Positions 14,550-22,127 of a DNA stretch of 27,455 nucleotides are shown in pieces. Position 1 is the first letter of the stretch. Every line of letters begins with the position of its first letter. This stretch comes from a virus. The stretch covers positions 1-27,455 of IMG/VR virus record IMGVR_UViG_3300031707_000141, one strand, 5' to 3'. The position numbers and the translations under genes are program-made. The notes under the pieces are model-generated. The model searched no databases. It had not been told where the DNA came from and saw only the letters and a list, made by a program, of their open reading frames with translations.

Positions 14550-14945
14550 TTATATTTTAGTATTTGTTAAAGTCGCATCACCTCTAATTGAGCATTTTAA
14601 AAGCGTTAGTTCGCTTCTTCCTTCGTAATCAGGAATTACTTCAACAATTTCATATCTATTGCCAGCATACTCTAAAAGATGGATTTTTGAGGCAGTGATT
14701 GCACCATAACGAATAAAGAAATGGTCAGTAATTTTGCCAATCATATTTACGCCATCAAATATCTCTTCACCACTTACACTTTTTTGTAAAGCCCAAGTTG
14801 CAACAACTAAAGTAAGATTTAGATTTGGATCAACGGCAGTGGTGCTTGTAGCTTGCTTTGTTTTCTTATAAATAGAAACATAGGCTTTCATATCACCTAT
14901 ACAAGCTTTAGCTGGTCTTATTTTAATTCTTGCACAACTTCCCAT
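14550..14945 (-). CDS. Head-tail adaptor/joining protein
   Basis: 131 residues, beta-rich, of the SPP1 gp16 / phage head-tail joining type (stopper). The order connector then adaptor then gp10-like is typical of neck modules. Residues ~18-30 (DMKAYVSIYKKTKQA) match the opening strand, and ATWALQKSVSGEEIFDG with RYGAITASKIHLLEY and RYEIVEVIPDYEGRSELTLLKC match the family's remaining strands. The N-terminal 17 residues before DMKAYV look extra, so a later start is possible. Its last codons form one arm of the 18-bp inverted repeat. Confidence 0.65.
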   Translation of the reverse strand: MGSCARIKIRPAKACIGDMKAYVSIYKKTKQATSTTAVDPNLNLTLVVATWALQKSVSGEEIFDGVNMIGKITDHFFIRYGAITASKIHLLEYAGNRYEIVEVIPDYEGRSELTLLKCSIRGDATLTNTKI

Positions 14946-15075
14946 CTTTACTAATCATTTTCATTAAAAGGGTTGGTTTTAGAACCATACAATATTTATT
15001 ACCAGTCAATACAAAATATTTAAAAAATAAATTCATCCACAATGGTCTTAATAAAATTCTTTTTCTTTTTATCAT
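14923..15075 (-). CDS. Possible 50-residue basic protein between neck genes
   Basis: An ORF from ATG at 15075 to TAA at 14923-14925, one base after the stop of the connector gene (TAATATG), overlapping the start of the adaptor by 23 nt. It would fill an otherwise unexplained ~130 bp gap. The product is basic and hydrophobic (MIKRKRILLRPLWMNLFFKY). Nothing recognisable. The tight spacing is the main evidence, and it could be only a coupling sequence. Confidence 0.4.
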   Translation of the reverse strand: MIKRKRILLRPLWMNLFFKYFVLTGNKYCMVLKPTLLMKMISKDGKLCKN

Positions 15076-15076
15076 A

Positions 15077-15745
15077 TTAGAAATCAATAATTTTAAATTG
15101 GCTGAATAAGTCCATTGCTGCTTGCATATCTTTTGAACTTGCACAATCCCCTCTATTTTCATAAAGGTAAGTAATAAATTGTAAAAGAGCTTGTTTTGCA
15201 TCTTCTGGCACACTTGCATCAGAAGAGCCATAACCAGCAACAAAGTTAATTACAACTGCTTGTTTTCTAATGTCAATATCAGATGGAAATTCTTTGTCAG
15301 CTACTAAGTAAATTGCAGAATAATCAGGTAAGTCTGTAATATAATAATTAGTGGAACTCCAAGTTGTCAAAACTCCGTTAAGATAATATTGAACTGAAGT
15401 GATTGATTGTAGCTTAGATTTTTTTAAAATAATTCCGTTGTCATTATATTTCGGAGCTAAGGAACTTACACCTGTATAATAATTAAGCCCATCAACGCAA
15501 GGAAAAGAATCTAGGTAAGTTTTATAGGTCTTGTTGATTAAATCTCTGCCTGTTATTTTTTCAAATGTTGCGGCACCAGATTTAATAACGGCAGTGATTA
15601 GATTATCATCAGCAGTAATAGTGCTGGGTACTTTCAACCAAGTTTTAACATCAGACAAACTAACTGGCAATGTTGATCCAGCTCCAGTTACCAAAATATA
15701 GTTAAGTGGTTGCTGGAAAGGTAGCCAGTTAGTGTTGTTTGCCAT
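15077..15745 (-). CDS. Head-tail connector protein (phiE125 gp8 / gp6-like)
   Basis: 222-residue adaptor that docks on the portal ring. The N-terminus (PVSLSDVKTWLKVPSTITADDNLITAVIKSGAATFEKITGRDLINKTYKTYLDSFP) is the classic start of this family: 'SL.e.K..L.v....DD..i...I..A....e..tgr.l...t....ld.fP'. C-terminal helical segment VPEDAKQALLQFITYLYENRGD also fits. Length is normal. Starts at the stop of the preceding gene (TAATG). Strong call. Confidence 0.85.
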   Translation of the reverse strand: MANNTNWLPFQQPLNYILVTGAGSTLPVSLSDVKTWLKVPSTITADDNLITAVIKSGAATFEKITGRDLINKTYKTYLDSFPCVDGLNYYTGVSSLAPKYNDNGIILKKSKLQSITSVQYYLNGVLTTWSSTNYYITDLPDYSAIYLVADKEFPSDIDIRKQAVVINFVAGYGSSDASVPEDAKQALLQFITYLYENRGDCASSKDMQAAMDLFSQFKIIDF

Positions 15746-16104
15746 TACGCTAATCTTCTATTTACTAATTTAATTGTAGTTGCCGCTCCACTTTGAGCAG
15801 TTCCAGAAACAATCTTTAAAAACCTAACTGAAGCAAAGTCAGCAGGGTTTGTTGCATATTGCCCAGATACAGCAACAACAGCGGTTAAAGTTGTCCCATC
15901 AGACATTCTCTTTAGCGGCACATAAGTTCCAGCTAAATTGTCAGAAACTGTAAAAGTAAAAGCAGTCCCATTTAATGCAGCATCGGTAACAAAGGCTAAA
16001 AGACTAGTACCTAATAAATCCACTGCATTAGATGTTGTTGCGCCGTTAGCAATTACAACTTGTAAATCAAAATTAATAACTGGTTGAAAGTCTTTAGTAG
16101 CCAT
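15745..16104 (-). CDS. Hypothetical beta-rich structural protein
   Basis: 119 residues, dominated by Thr/Ala/Val strands (VVIANGATTSNAVDLLGTSLLAFVTD; FASVRFLKIVSG). No family recognised. Overall pattern resembles the 155-residue protein at 16911-17378 in opening strand and the 'RFLKIV/YLKLLI' strand, so a shared fold is possible. Position between capsid and connector suggests a virion surface or head-completion component. Overlaps both neighbours by one base (TAATG). Confidence 0.6.
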   Translation of the reverse strand: MATKDFQPVINFDLQVVIANGATTSNAVDLLGTSLLAFVTDAALNGTAFTFTVSDNLAGTYVPLKRMSDGTTLTAVVAVSGQYATNPADFASVRFLKIVSGTAQSGAATTIKLVNRRLA

Positions 16105-16544
16105 TAGCTTAATGTGATTTCGACTACAATAGTTGCTCTAACTGTATTAGTAGAGGCATTATTAGCAGTAAAGTTGATATTATTTCCTGCAACAACAGTA
16201 TTTAAAGCGGTAGGAGTTGTAGAATTTACTTGACCAGCAGCAGAGCCAGAAAACGGAATTGTAACTGCGCCACTAGTAATTGCAGTTGATCCAATTCTAC
16301 CTGTTAAAATGGCGTTAGCTGTTGCAATAGCTCCATTAATAATAGTTGTAATTTTGGTAATAGTTCCCGCAACTGGAGATGGTAAATAAACTACCGCAGC
16401 AGAAGAAATATTTGTCATATCAACAGTCAAATAAACTTCTTTAAGTGATTGACCAGTTGCAGTTTCAACTGATCCACCAAAAATATATTTATTATCGTTG
16501 CCAGAGCCTGGTTGCTCAATTCTATTTAATACATTTGCTGTCAT
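16104..16544 (-). CDS. Hypothetical structural protein
   Basis: 146 residues with Ala/Thr/Ile-rich strands and little charge in the second half (GAIATANAILTGRIGSTAIT; NNINFTANNASTNT). Such composition is common in phage decoration or tail proteins but does not identify a family. Start overlaps the upstream stop by one base, as do several genes in this operon. It sits in the head cluster, so a virion location is plausible but unproven. Confidence 0.58.
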   Translation of the reverse strand: MTANVLNRIEQPGSGNDNKYIFGGSVETATGQSLKEVYLTVDMTNISSAAVVYLPSPVAGTITKITTIINGAIATANAILTGRIGSTAITSGAVTIPFSGSAAGQVNSTTPTALNTVVAGNNINFTANNASTNTVRATIVVEITLS

Positions 16545-16855
16545 TATTTTTTACCTTTCTTTTTATTGTTAATTTTAATTTCTTCTTCTTTGTTTTCAGA
16601 TACTTCTTCAACAATTTCAGAAGTTATTTCTTCTTCTTTGTTTTTAGGAGAAGAAAAAATAGCTTTGTTTTCAAATTTTGATAACATCTTTTCTTCTATA
16701 AATTCTTTAACGATACCTTTATTCTTCCAAGACTTAAACAAGAACTCGTTAAGCTGAAGTCCATCAACATTATAAATAGAATCTTTGACAAAATCTTTAA
16801 CTGTAATTCCATTTATAGAGCCGCTTACATCATTTAGAAAAATTGCTTTTTTCAT
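16544..16855 (-). CDS. Hypothetical protein with Lys/Glu-rich tail
   Basis: 103 residues. The first ~60 contain an F-rich ordered part (AIFLNDVSGSINGITVKDFVKDSIYNVDG). Residues ~70-103 are low-complexity Lys/Glu/Asn ending in KKKGKK. Similar small acidic-basic proteins lie downstream of capsid genes in other phages, but I do not recognise this one. A hairpin with a T-run precedes it (16874-16908). Confidence 0.55.
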   Translation of the reverse strand: MKKAIFLNDVSGSINGITVKDFVKDSIYNVDGLQLNEFLFKSWKNKGIVKEFIEEKMLSKFENKAIFSSPKNKEEEITSEIVEEVSENKEEEIKINNKKKGKK

Positions 16856-16873
16856 ATAATTTTAATTTTAATT

Positions 16874-16908
16874 TTAAAGGAGGATTTTAACCCTCCTTTA
16901 ATTTTTTT
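16874..16908 (+). terminator. Hairpin with T-run between decoration-like and next gene
   Basis: A perfect 10-bp stem (TTAAAGGAGG / CCTCCTTTAA, 16874-16883 with 16892-16901) around an 8-nt loop is followed on the plus strand by seven T (16902-16908), the form of an intrinsic terminator. In the minus direction, in which the head genes are transcribed, the tract after the stem is only TTT-AAAA-TT, so it would be a weak or partial terminator. This may set a higher level for capsid and decoration mRNA than for genes downstream. Confidence 0.65.
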
Positions 16909-16910
16909 AA

Positions 16911-17378
16911 CTAAGCGTTAGCTTTGCCAGTTTCTGGAGAAACTTTTAAAGTTCCTTTAATAGCAACTGCCGCCACTGGAGTTCCGTTTGTATGGGTTCC
17001 TGTTGCGTTAATTAACAATTTAAGGTATTGCTTGTTGCCAGGCACTTTGTAAGAAATCTCAAAGTTTTTCTGATCTTCAGTTGGAGCGGCAACTACAATT
17101 GATGTTGCCCCGTCTTGCTTAACGCCATTAATAGCAATCAAAAGACTTTCAGAATCAGTAACATCTGCAAATGTAGAGATATCTGAACTATCTTGCAATT
17201 TAATTGTCCAAAAAACGCTTCCACTTAAAGTGTCGGCTGAATTTCCCATATTAACTAAGAAGTCAACGCTTGAAGCATCTGACATATCAATTACTGTTGG
17301 CGTAGCTGATGCTGTTAAAACTTGAGCAATAACAACATTTTCAATTTTAATTGAATTAAATATTTCTCTTGATGACAT
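16911..17378 (-). CDS. Putative capsid-associated (decoration-like) protein
   Basis: 155-residue beta-rich protein directly downstream of the capsid gene, where decoration proteins usually lie. Strands such as VDFLVNMG, GSVFWTIKLQDSSD and QYLKLLINATG, with GTPVAAVAIKGTLKV at the end, suggest a beta-sandwich. No catalytic residues. I do not recognise a specific named family; the role is taken from position. It follows the capsid stop by 6 nt. A partial terminator hairpin lies after it. Confidence 0.55.
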   Translation of the reverse strand: MSSREIFNSIKIENVVIAQVLTASATPTVIDMSDASSVDFLVNMGNSADTLSGSVFWTIKLQDSSDISTFADVTDSESLLIAINGVKQDGATSIVVAAPTEDQKNFEISYKVPGNKQYLKLLINATGTHTNGTPVAAVAIKGTLKVSPETGKANA

Positions 17379-17384
17379 TTTAAA

Positions 17385-18674
17385 TTATGCTTTAATTTTT
17401 AATATTTTGTAAGCTTCGGTATTTACAACACCGCCACCACTTCTCTTGCGAGCTGAAAACTTAACAGCACCATCTTGAGTATAAGGGTCTCTAAGAATAG
17501 AAACTCCTAATCTATCAACAATAGTGTATGCAGTTCTAATATCGCCGAACATAATTGGTAATTGACCAGCAACAAAGGCAGTAGTTAAACTAGCTTGCAA
17601 CATGTCATCACAGAAAACTACAGGATAGCCTAAAATTGAATAAACAATTTTACCTTCCTTTGGATCTCTAAATGACTCAATAATATATTCGCCAGTTCCT
17701 GTTTTGAGTGTTAAGATTTTTGAAAAGAAAGTTACTCTTGACATCAACCAAGCAGAGTTATTGTGATAAATTGCTTTCAATTTACCAGCTAAATTTAACA
17801 AATCATCACTAGTAACATTAAGTGAGTTTTGTGTTTCAACTTGCTCTACTTTACCATAAACAGTGCCATTAGTGTAAGAAAGCAAACCTTTAGCTTGTCC
17901 AACACCATTACCAGACACAAAAGATGTAGCTTCTGATCTAGCAAATTTGTTAGCTAGTTTTCCGATAACATAAGATTCAATGTTAATAGAGCTATCTTCC
18001 AACATTTTATTAGAAATAAGAGGTTTAGCATAAATTTCTTCTGCTTCAATTCTTACTTTGCTAAAAGTTGTATTAGAGGTTACATTTTTTGTTGCTAGTT
18101 CTGCAACATAAGCTGCTTCAAAATCATCAAAATCAACAATTTGTTCGTAGCTATCAGTAGAAATATTAACTGAAGTAGCTAATGCACGAATTGGTGAAGT
18201 CTCAAATGATTTTTGAATAATAGTAGTTGCCATTTGAGGGCGAACTAAAAAACCACCTTGAGAATCATCGCCTACTTGCAAAGTTTTGATTTCAGAGCTA
18301 TCAAGAAAATTAAGATTCATTGATTTTCTTAGCAATTTTTCAAATGAACTTTGATAAGCGGCAAGTTTTTCAGAGGTGACTTCTTCTTTTTTGCCATAAG
18401 CAAGTAAAGAATTAGAAAATGTCTTAACTTCTAATTCATCAACATCATTTGATTTGCCACCCATATTAGGTCTTGATAAAATAGCTTCACGAGCCTTAGA
18501 TTCTTTTTCAAGATTTTCACGAGCCTTTCTTTCTTCAGCAATTTCGTTTGCTAAAACTGAAGCTTTCTTTTCGTGAGATTCCATAAAAGTGCTAATTTTT
18601 GTAGATAGTTCTACATTATTAGTCTTTACAGCTTCTTCTAAGCCTTTTACCACTTCTAAAAATTTTTGTTCCAT
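17385..18674 (-). CDS. Major capsid protein, HK97 fold
   Basis: 429-residue HK97-type major head protein. Residues ~1-70 form a coiled coil (EERKARENLEKESKAREAIL), the delta/scaffold domain normally cut off by the prohead protease. Residues ~135-165 (VGDDSQGGFLVRPQMATTIIQKSFETSPIRALAT) are the conserved N-arm/E-loop start. The middle region around VVDRLGVSILRDPYTQDGAVKFSARKRSGGGVVNTEAYKILK gives the C-terminal P-domain signature (DP....g.v.....R..ggv......). No crosslinking Lys/Asn pair can be asserted. Immediately downstream of the protease. Confidence 0.92.
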   Translation of the reverse strand: MEQKFLEVVKGLEEAVKTNNVELSTKISTFMESHEKKASVLANEIAEERKARENLEKESKAREAILSRPNMGGKSNDVDELEVKTFSNSLLAYGKKEEVTSEKLAAYQSSFEKLLRKSMNLNFLDSSEIKTLQVGDDSQGGFLVRPQMATTIIQKSFETSPIRALATSVNISTDSYEQIVDFDDFEAAYVAELATKNVTSNTTFSKVRIEAEEIYAKPLISNKMLEDSSINIESYVIGKLANKFARSEATSFVSGNGVGQAKGLLSYTNGTVYGKVEQVETQNSLNVTSDDLLNLAGKLKAIYHNNSAWLMSRVTFFSKILTLKTGTGEYIIESFRDPKEGKIVYSILGYPVVFCDDMLQASLTTAFVAGQLPIMFGDIRTAYTIVDRLGVSILRDPYTQDGAVKFSARKRSGGGVVNTEAYKILKIKA

Positions 18675-18680
18675 AAAGTA

Positions 18681-19781
18681 TTATTTAAAAATTGTTTGGT
18701 TTTGAATTGAAATTAATAAAGTATTAAGTTTTATATTTTGCGTTGCATCTCGCAATGCCTCTATTGTCTCATCGCCTTCAACATCGCATTGAACTTGATT
18801 AGAAAATTCTTTTACTTTTGAAATAAGTGTTTTTGCCTCTTTATTAGAAAAGCCACTTTCTTTCAAAATAGACTCTACTTCTTTAATAGAAGAAACCTCA
18901 TCAAGGCTTTTACCTTTTAAAGGACTTGTTAAAGAAGGGTCATTAAACTCTTTTTCCATCGCAATATATATGTTGTTGATAATTTCTTTGATTTTAGCCT
19001 TATCAGCTTCGGGAATATTAACGCCTTCTCTTGCTCCTTCTAAAACTCCAGCAATAGCAAAAATAGCTCTTGGCACAATATAAGGCTCGCCGTCAATAAT
19101 ATCTATGAAAGGTAATTTGTAGGCATCGAAGAATTTTGAACGACCATTATCAAAATACATAAAGTATCTGTTGTAAGAAGCGGCAGGCTCATTTTCGCTT
19201 TCAGTATATTCTCTTATTCTTTTTTCAGCACTTGAAGAGTCCCATTCATAATTTCTATCAGCGAAAGGAAAGTTAGTTGTTGGATTAACTGTTTTGATTC
19301 CAGTAAGTCTTGCTTTGTCATTCATTGGAAAGGTAACTACTGATCCTTCCATTAATTGAGCTTTATTAATTGCCCTGCATCTTTTACCTTCAACTGTTTT
19401 AAACTTGCAATCATCTGATTTAGTCATATAGCCCATTGAGAAACCAGAAATATCACCATTTTTAAGGTTGGCATATTTTTCAGCAGCGTAAGGAACTAAG
19501 AAGTTGCCAGTTTTTTCATCACGCATTAAGTTAAACTTAGCGTTTTTGAATTTTACACCATAGTTATCAAATTCTATTTGGAATTTACCAATTGGCTTCT
19601 TAGTATCGTGGTCAGCAAGTAGTGGGTAATATTTTCCAACAACCTCTTCTTGAAAGGCTTTTGAATCTAAAATATCATTGCCAAAATCAATATTATTAAA
19701 GGCAGCAACATAGCCTTCAAAAGAGCCATCTTCTTTGAGTTCTTTTATTTCTAATGTAAATTGCTTGTAGCTTAATTCCAT
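18681..19781 (-). CDS. Prohead protease (HK97 S78-like) with extra C-terminal domain
   Basis: 366 residues. Residues 1-165 are the serine protease that matures the procapsid: H58 in LLADHDTKKPIG, S115 in GFSMGY and E145 in EGSVVTFPMN form the expected triad pattern (H, S, and acidic E). Residues ~168-280 are a second domain found next to or fused to such proteases in several phages, with FADRNYEWDSSSAEKRIREY, YKLPFID and PRAIFAIAGVLEGAREGVNIPEADK. The end (280-366) is a charged helical tail. Seven bases separate it from the capsid gene. First gene of a minus-strand operon, with a TCACCAC motif directly before its ATG. Confidence 0.88.
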   Translation of the reverse strand: MELSYKQFTLEIKELKEDGSFEGYVAAFNNIDFGNDILDSKAFQEEVVGKYYPLLADHDTKKPIGKFQIEFDNYGVKFKNAKFNLMRDEKTGNFLVPYAAEKYANLKNGDISGFSMGYMTKSDDCKFKTVEGKRCRAINKAQLMEGSVVTFPMNDKARLTGIKTVNPTTNFPFADRNYEWDSSSAEKRIREYTESENEPAASYNRYFMYFDNGRSKFFDAYKLPFIDIIDGEPYIVPRAIFAIAGVLEGAREGVNIPEADKAKIKEIINNIYIAMEKEFNDPSLTSPLKGKSLDEVSSIKEVESILKESGFSNKEAKTLISKVKEFSNQVQCDVEGDETIEALRDATQNIKLNTLLISIQNQTIFK

Positions 19782-19782
19782 A

Positions 19783-19789
19783 GTGGTGA
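19783..19789 (-). promoter_or_regulatory. TCACCAC motif at protease start
   Basis: GTGGTGA on plus (TCACCAC in minus sense) ends two bases before the ATG at 19781. Upstream in minus sense is TTATTAACCATAA, partly like the palindrome half-site. If this is a transcription start signal the protease mRNA would have almost no leader. The heptamer also lies upstream of the tail, terminase and portal genes. Confidence 0.45.
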
Positions 19790-19835
19790 TTATGGTTAAT
19801 AATATTTTGAATAAATGCTATTGCTTATTAAATAG

Positions 19836-19873
19836 CAATTAATAATAATCTCTATTAACTTTAAGTTAATAAT
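19836..19873 (+). promoter_or_regulatory. Conserved 38-bp block with 19-bp palindrome (copy 2)
   Basis: At 19853-19871 ATTAACTT and its reverse complement flank a central T, extended by T/A on each side to a perfect 19-bp palindrome. The 38-bp region matches 9509-9546 at 33 of 38 positions. The ATG of the first cargo gene follows six bases later. A partial GCTATT/AATAGC hairpin lies just upstream (19817-19836). Confidence 0.7.
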
Positions 19874-19878
19874 TATTT

Positions 19879-20151
19879 ATGCGTGGAACTTCAAAAACAT
19901 ATCAATATTTAATTAGAATAAGAGAATTTTATTCTGATCTAGTTGAGCAAGGAAAAATGAAAGAACCTACAAGAGAATCATTTTTTAAAGATTATCTTGG
20001 TTATGGTAAAACTTATTGGATAAAGCTTTACGAGAAAAATGATTTAAGAAAAGTTTTCTATGTGGTTATAGAACTTTTAGAAGAAATCAAGGATCTACGA
20101 GAAGACAGGGACAATTTAGAAAAACAACTTAATGAATTATTAAAAAAATGA
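19879..20151 (+). CDS. Hypothetical helical protein, first cargo gene
   Basis: 90 residues, entirely helical in look, basic N-terminus (RGTSKTYQYLIRIREFYSDL) and a long charged C-terminal coil (ELLEEIKDLREDRDNLEKQLNELLKK). This is compatible with a small DNA-binding protein that forms dimers, or with a structural coiled coil. Coupled to the lipoprotein gene by an ATGA overlap. Immediately downstream of a conserved palindromic block, so autoregulation is one idea, not shown by the sequence. Confidence 0.6.
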   Translation: MRGTSKTYQYLIRIREFYSDLVEQGKMKEPTRESFFKDYLGYGKTYWIKLYEKNDLRKVFYVVIELLEEIKDLREDRDNLEKQLNELLKK

Positions 20152-20609
20152 AAAAAATTATAATCCTATTACTATTATCGCTTTTAGTCTCTTGTGCATC
20201 AAAACAAGAGTCAGTTATTAAAATTATTGAGCAATCAGGTAAAATTGAAATAACTCTAAAAGGCAAGAAGTGGCAAACAATTAAATCAACTGGTTCTGCG
20301 GCAATTCTTGTTAAAGATGAAGACGGAATTGAACAAGCAATGAATGTTGCAACATTAAGAGCAAAGGCAAATATTGTTGAGTTTTTAAATTCAGAAATTT
20401 CTTCAAATAGAAAAACTGAATCTAGTCTTAACTCCTCTTTGCAAGAAAAACAATTAAATCAAAAAGTATTAGAGACCATTTATCAAGAAGCAAAAGGTAA
20501 TATAAAATACTCTTATGTTGTAGAAAGAGAAATTAAGCAAGACTACGCAAAAGTGGTCGTACTTTTGGATAAGAATGTTTCAGATCTAAGTATAAATTTA
20601 TCTAACTAA
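20148..20609 (+). CDS. LPP20-like lipoprotein
   Basis: 153 residues. Residues 2-16 are a lipoprotein signal (KKIIILLLLSLLVSC) with lipobox L-V-S-C and Cys16 as the acylated residue. The mature part shows an LPP20-like pattern: helix with A-rich repeats (QAMNVATLRAKANIVEFLNSEI), then YSYVVEREIKQDYAKVVVLLDKNV. Likely anchored to the outer membrane of a Gram-negative host. Family is related to Helicobacter Lpp20 by look only. Part of the plus-strand cargo block; a lysogenic conversion (moron) role is inferred from the location and opposite orientation to morphogenesis genes. Confidence 0.68.
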   Translation: MKKIIILLLLSLLVSCASKQESVIKIIEQSGKIEITLKGKKWQTIKSTGSAAILVKDEDGIEQAMNVATLRAKANIVEFLNSEISSNRKTESSLNSSLQEKQLNQKVLETIYQEAKGNIKYSYVVEREIKQDYAKVVVLLDKNVSDLSINLSN

Positions 20610-20611
20610 AA

Positions 20612-21403
20612 ATGTTTATAATATTTCTTCTTTTATTTTCTTTTTCTGCAAATGCCAAAACTGTACAAGCAACTGGTTATGGTAAAGATAAGAAAATTGC
20701 ATTAGAAGACGCAAAAACAAAAGCGGTTGAAATGGTTGCTGGTTCTTGGGTTGATTCTTCTAAAAAATCAGTTAATGGATCAATGCAGCAAGAAATAAAG
20801 CAATTTACAACTGGAGTTGTTGAAAATTACAAAGTTATTAATGAAAATGAAACAAGCATAACAATTGAGGCAAATGTTATAGCCAGAAGGGATAACTCAA
20901 TTGATAGTTCTTCATTTAAAACTAATCCAAGCCAATTAGTTGATTCTTTTCAAAATATTGAGAATGAAAAAAAATCTGGTATGGCATTAGATAGTTTGTA
21001 TAAAGCTATTGAATTTAAGGTAAAATCAATAAAACCGCTTAGAAAAGAAGATGATCTTTTTTATATTAGCGTTATTGGCAAATACTCCTATTCAAAAAAA
21101 TGGCTTAATGATTATGAAGAGTTTTCTAGGCTAAATACAAATTATCAATTTAAAATTTTAGATTGTAGACGAATTATTGCTATTGCTGAATTTGACCTTG
21201 GAGATAAAAAAGAATTTATTGCATCTTATCAGTCTGTTAATGTTCAAAGAGCTTATTTATCAGAGAACCAAGATAACTTATGGATTGGATATAGTGAAAC
21301 AATTGAAACTTTCTACGCTTTACCAAATATTGAAAATATTAAATCGGTCAAAGTTAATTTTGTTTGTGAAAATGAAGATTTAAAACTTTTGCTGAAAAAA
21401 TAA
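20612..21403 (+). CDS. Secreted LPP20/FlgT-N-like protein
   Basis: 263 residues with a clear Sec signal peptide (FIIFLLLFSFSANA, cleavage after ANA). The following segment (TVQATGYGKDKKIALEDAKTKAVEMVAGSWVDSS) has the 'a.G.G..k..A...A...A....g' arrangement of LPP20/FlgT N-terminal-like domains, parallel to its neighbour. Residues ~130-260 are mixed alpha/beta without known motif, with C-terminal Cys at ~249. It begins three bases after the lipoprotein stop. Together they look like a partnered periplasmic/outer-membrane pair; a role in virulence or surface exclusion is not shown. Confidence 0.66.
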   Translation: MFIIFLLLFSFSANAKTVQATGYGKDKKIALEDAKTKAVEMVAGSWVDSSKKSVNGSMQQEIKQFTTGVVENYKVINENETSITIEANVIARRDNSIDSSSFKTNPSQLVDSFQNIENEKKSGMALDSLYKAIEFKVKSIKPLRKEDDLFYISVIGKYSYSKKWLNDYEEFSRLNTNYQFKILDCRRIIAIAEFDLGDKKEFIASYQSVNVQRAYLSENQDNLWIGYSETIETFYALPNIENIKSVKVNFVCENEDLKLLLKK

Positions 21404-21404
21404 T

Positions 21405-21647
21405 ATGATAAAAAAAGGAATTAAAATATTTTGTACTGAAGATCATTTAATCGCTACGGTTTTAGTAGATATTAAAGAAGGCGATATAATGAGTGCGTCA
21501 GATTTTAACTGGCATCAATCCATTTTAAAAGACGGAGAAACCGCTCCTTCCTGTAAATTATGTGGCAGTCATTTTATTGCAAGCAATTCAAAGGGTGAGG
21601 GATTTTTTTTGAATACCAGCACTTACAGACAAATATCATTTAAATAA
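21405..21647 (+). CDS. Hypothetical protein with CxxC motif
   Basis: 80 residues. One CKLCGS pair at ~50-55 and a second Cys earlier in IFCTED suggest possible metal binding, though only three Cys exist. Middle segment EGDIMSASDFNWHQSILKDGETAPS is acidic. Starts one base after the preceding stop. No family recognised; a small cargo gene of unknown purpose. Confidence 0.55.
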   Translation: MIKKGIKIFCTEDHLIATVLVDIKEGDIMSASDFNWHQSILKDGETAPSCKLCGSHFIASNSKGEGFFLNTSTYRQISFK

Positions 21648-21667
21648 TGAATTACTAAAGAAATAAT

Positions 21668-21889
21668 ATGTTTTACGACAATTTTACCAAAGTAGATAAA
21701 CAAGAATTTGAAAAATTTCTTATTGATAACAAAACTTTAGAAAAGCATGTATCAACAATTAGTTTTCCAGAAATTGTTTCTTATCATAAAAAAGAAACGC
21801 ATTATATAAATGACGCAGTTGCCGCTTATGTATTTCCAGTAAATATTGGATCAGTAAATTCTCCCGAACAATTTTATATAAAGAACTAA
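21668..21889 (+). CDS. Hypothetical protein
   Basis: 73 residues, charged helical N-terminus (NFTKVDKQEFEKFLIDNKTLEKH), then strands (AAYVFPVNIGSVNSPEQFYI). Twenty bases after the preceding gene and one base before the next. Not recognised. Probably co-transcribed with the rest of the plus-strand block. Confidence 0.5.
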   Translation: MFYDNFTKVDKQEFEKFLIDNKTLEKHVSTISFPEIVSYHKKETHYINDAVAAYVFPVNIGSVNSPEQFYIKN

Positions 21890-21890
21890 T

Positions 21891-22127
21891 ATGTTTATAA
21901 GAAGTTCGACTGCTATTAATGATCGCTTAATTAAATTATCAATAATAGAAAAATGTTATAAACGAACAAGTTACGAAGCACATTATATTGATCTGGAAAT
22001 ATGCAAGTGTAACTGTTCCGAAGAAAATTATTCTTATAAATACGAATCACAAGAAGCCAGAGATAAAGCCTTTGAAGAACTTTGTACTTATCTTACTAGC
22101 AATTACAAATTAAGGGATTTTACTTAG
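21891..22127 (+). CDS. Hypothetical Cys-containing protein, last cargo gene
   Basis: 78 residues with a CKCNC cluster (~40-45) and a single Cys in KLSIIEKC and one in ELCTYL. The rest is charged and helical (ESQEARDKAFEELCTYLTSNYKLRDFT). Metal binding or disulphides are possible. No family recognised. It ends the plus-strand block; a GC-richer, inverted-repeat-bearing gap follows. Confidence 0.5.
   Translation: MFIRSSTAINDRLIKLSIIEKCYKRTSYEAHYIDLEICKCNCSEENYSYKYESQEARDKAFEELCTYLTSNYKLRDFT

Larger units (their letters stand above)
14204..14571. repeat. 18-bp inverted repeat bracketing the 98-residue gene
   Basis: TTTAACAAATACTAAAAT at 14204-14221 is the exact reverse complement of 14554-14571, which encodes the last residues of the adaptor protein. 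The pair surrounds gene 14252-14548 with 332 bp between the inner ends. It may allow inversion of the cassette or record how the gene was acquired. AT-richness raises the chance rate, but an 18-bp exact match is not trivial. Confidence 0.7.

Noticed and set aside
14923-15243. 106-residue version of the neck-gap ORF
   Set aside because: The longer start overlaps the well-supported connector gene by ~170 bp; only the short form starting at 15075 is retained.
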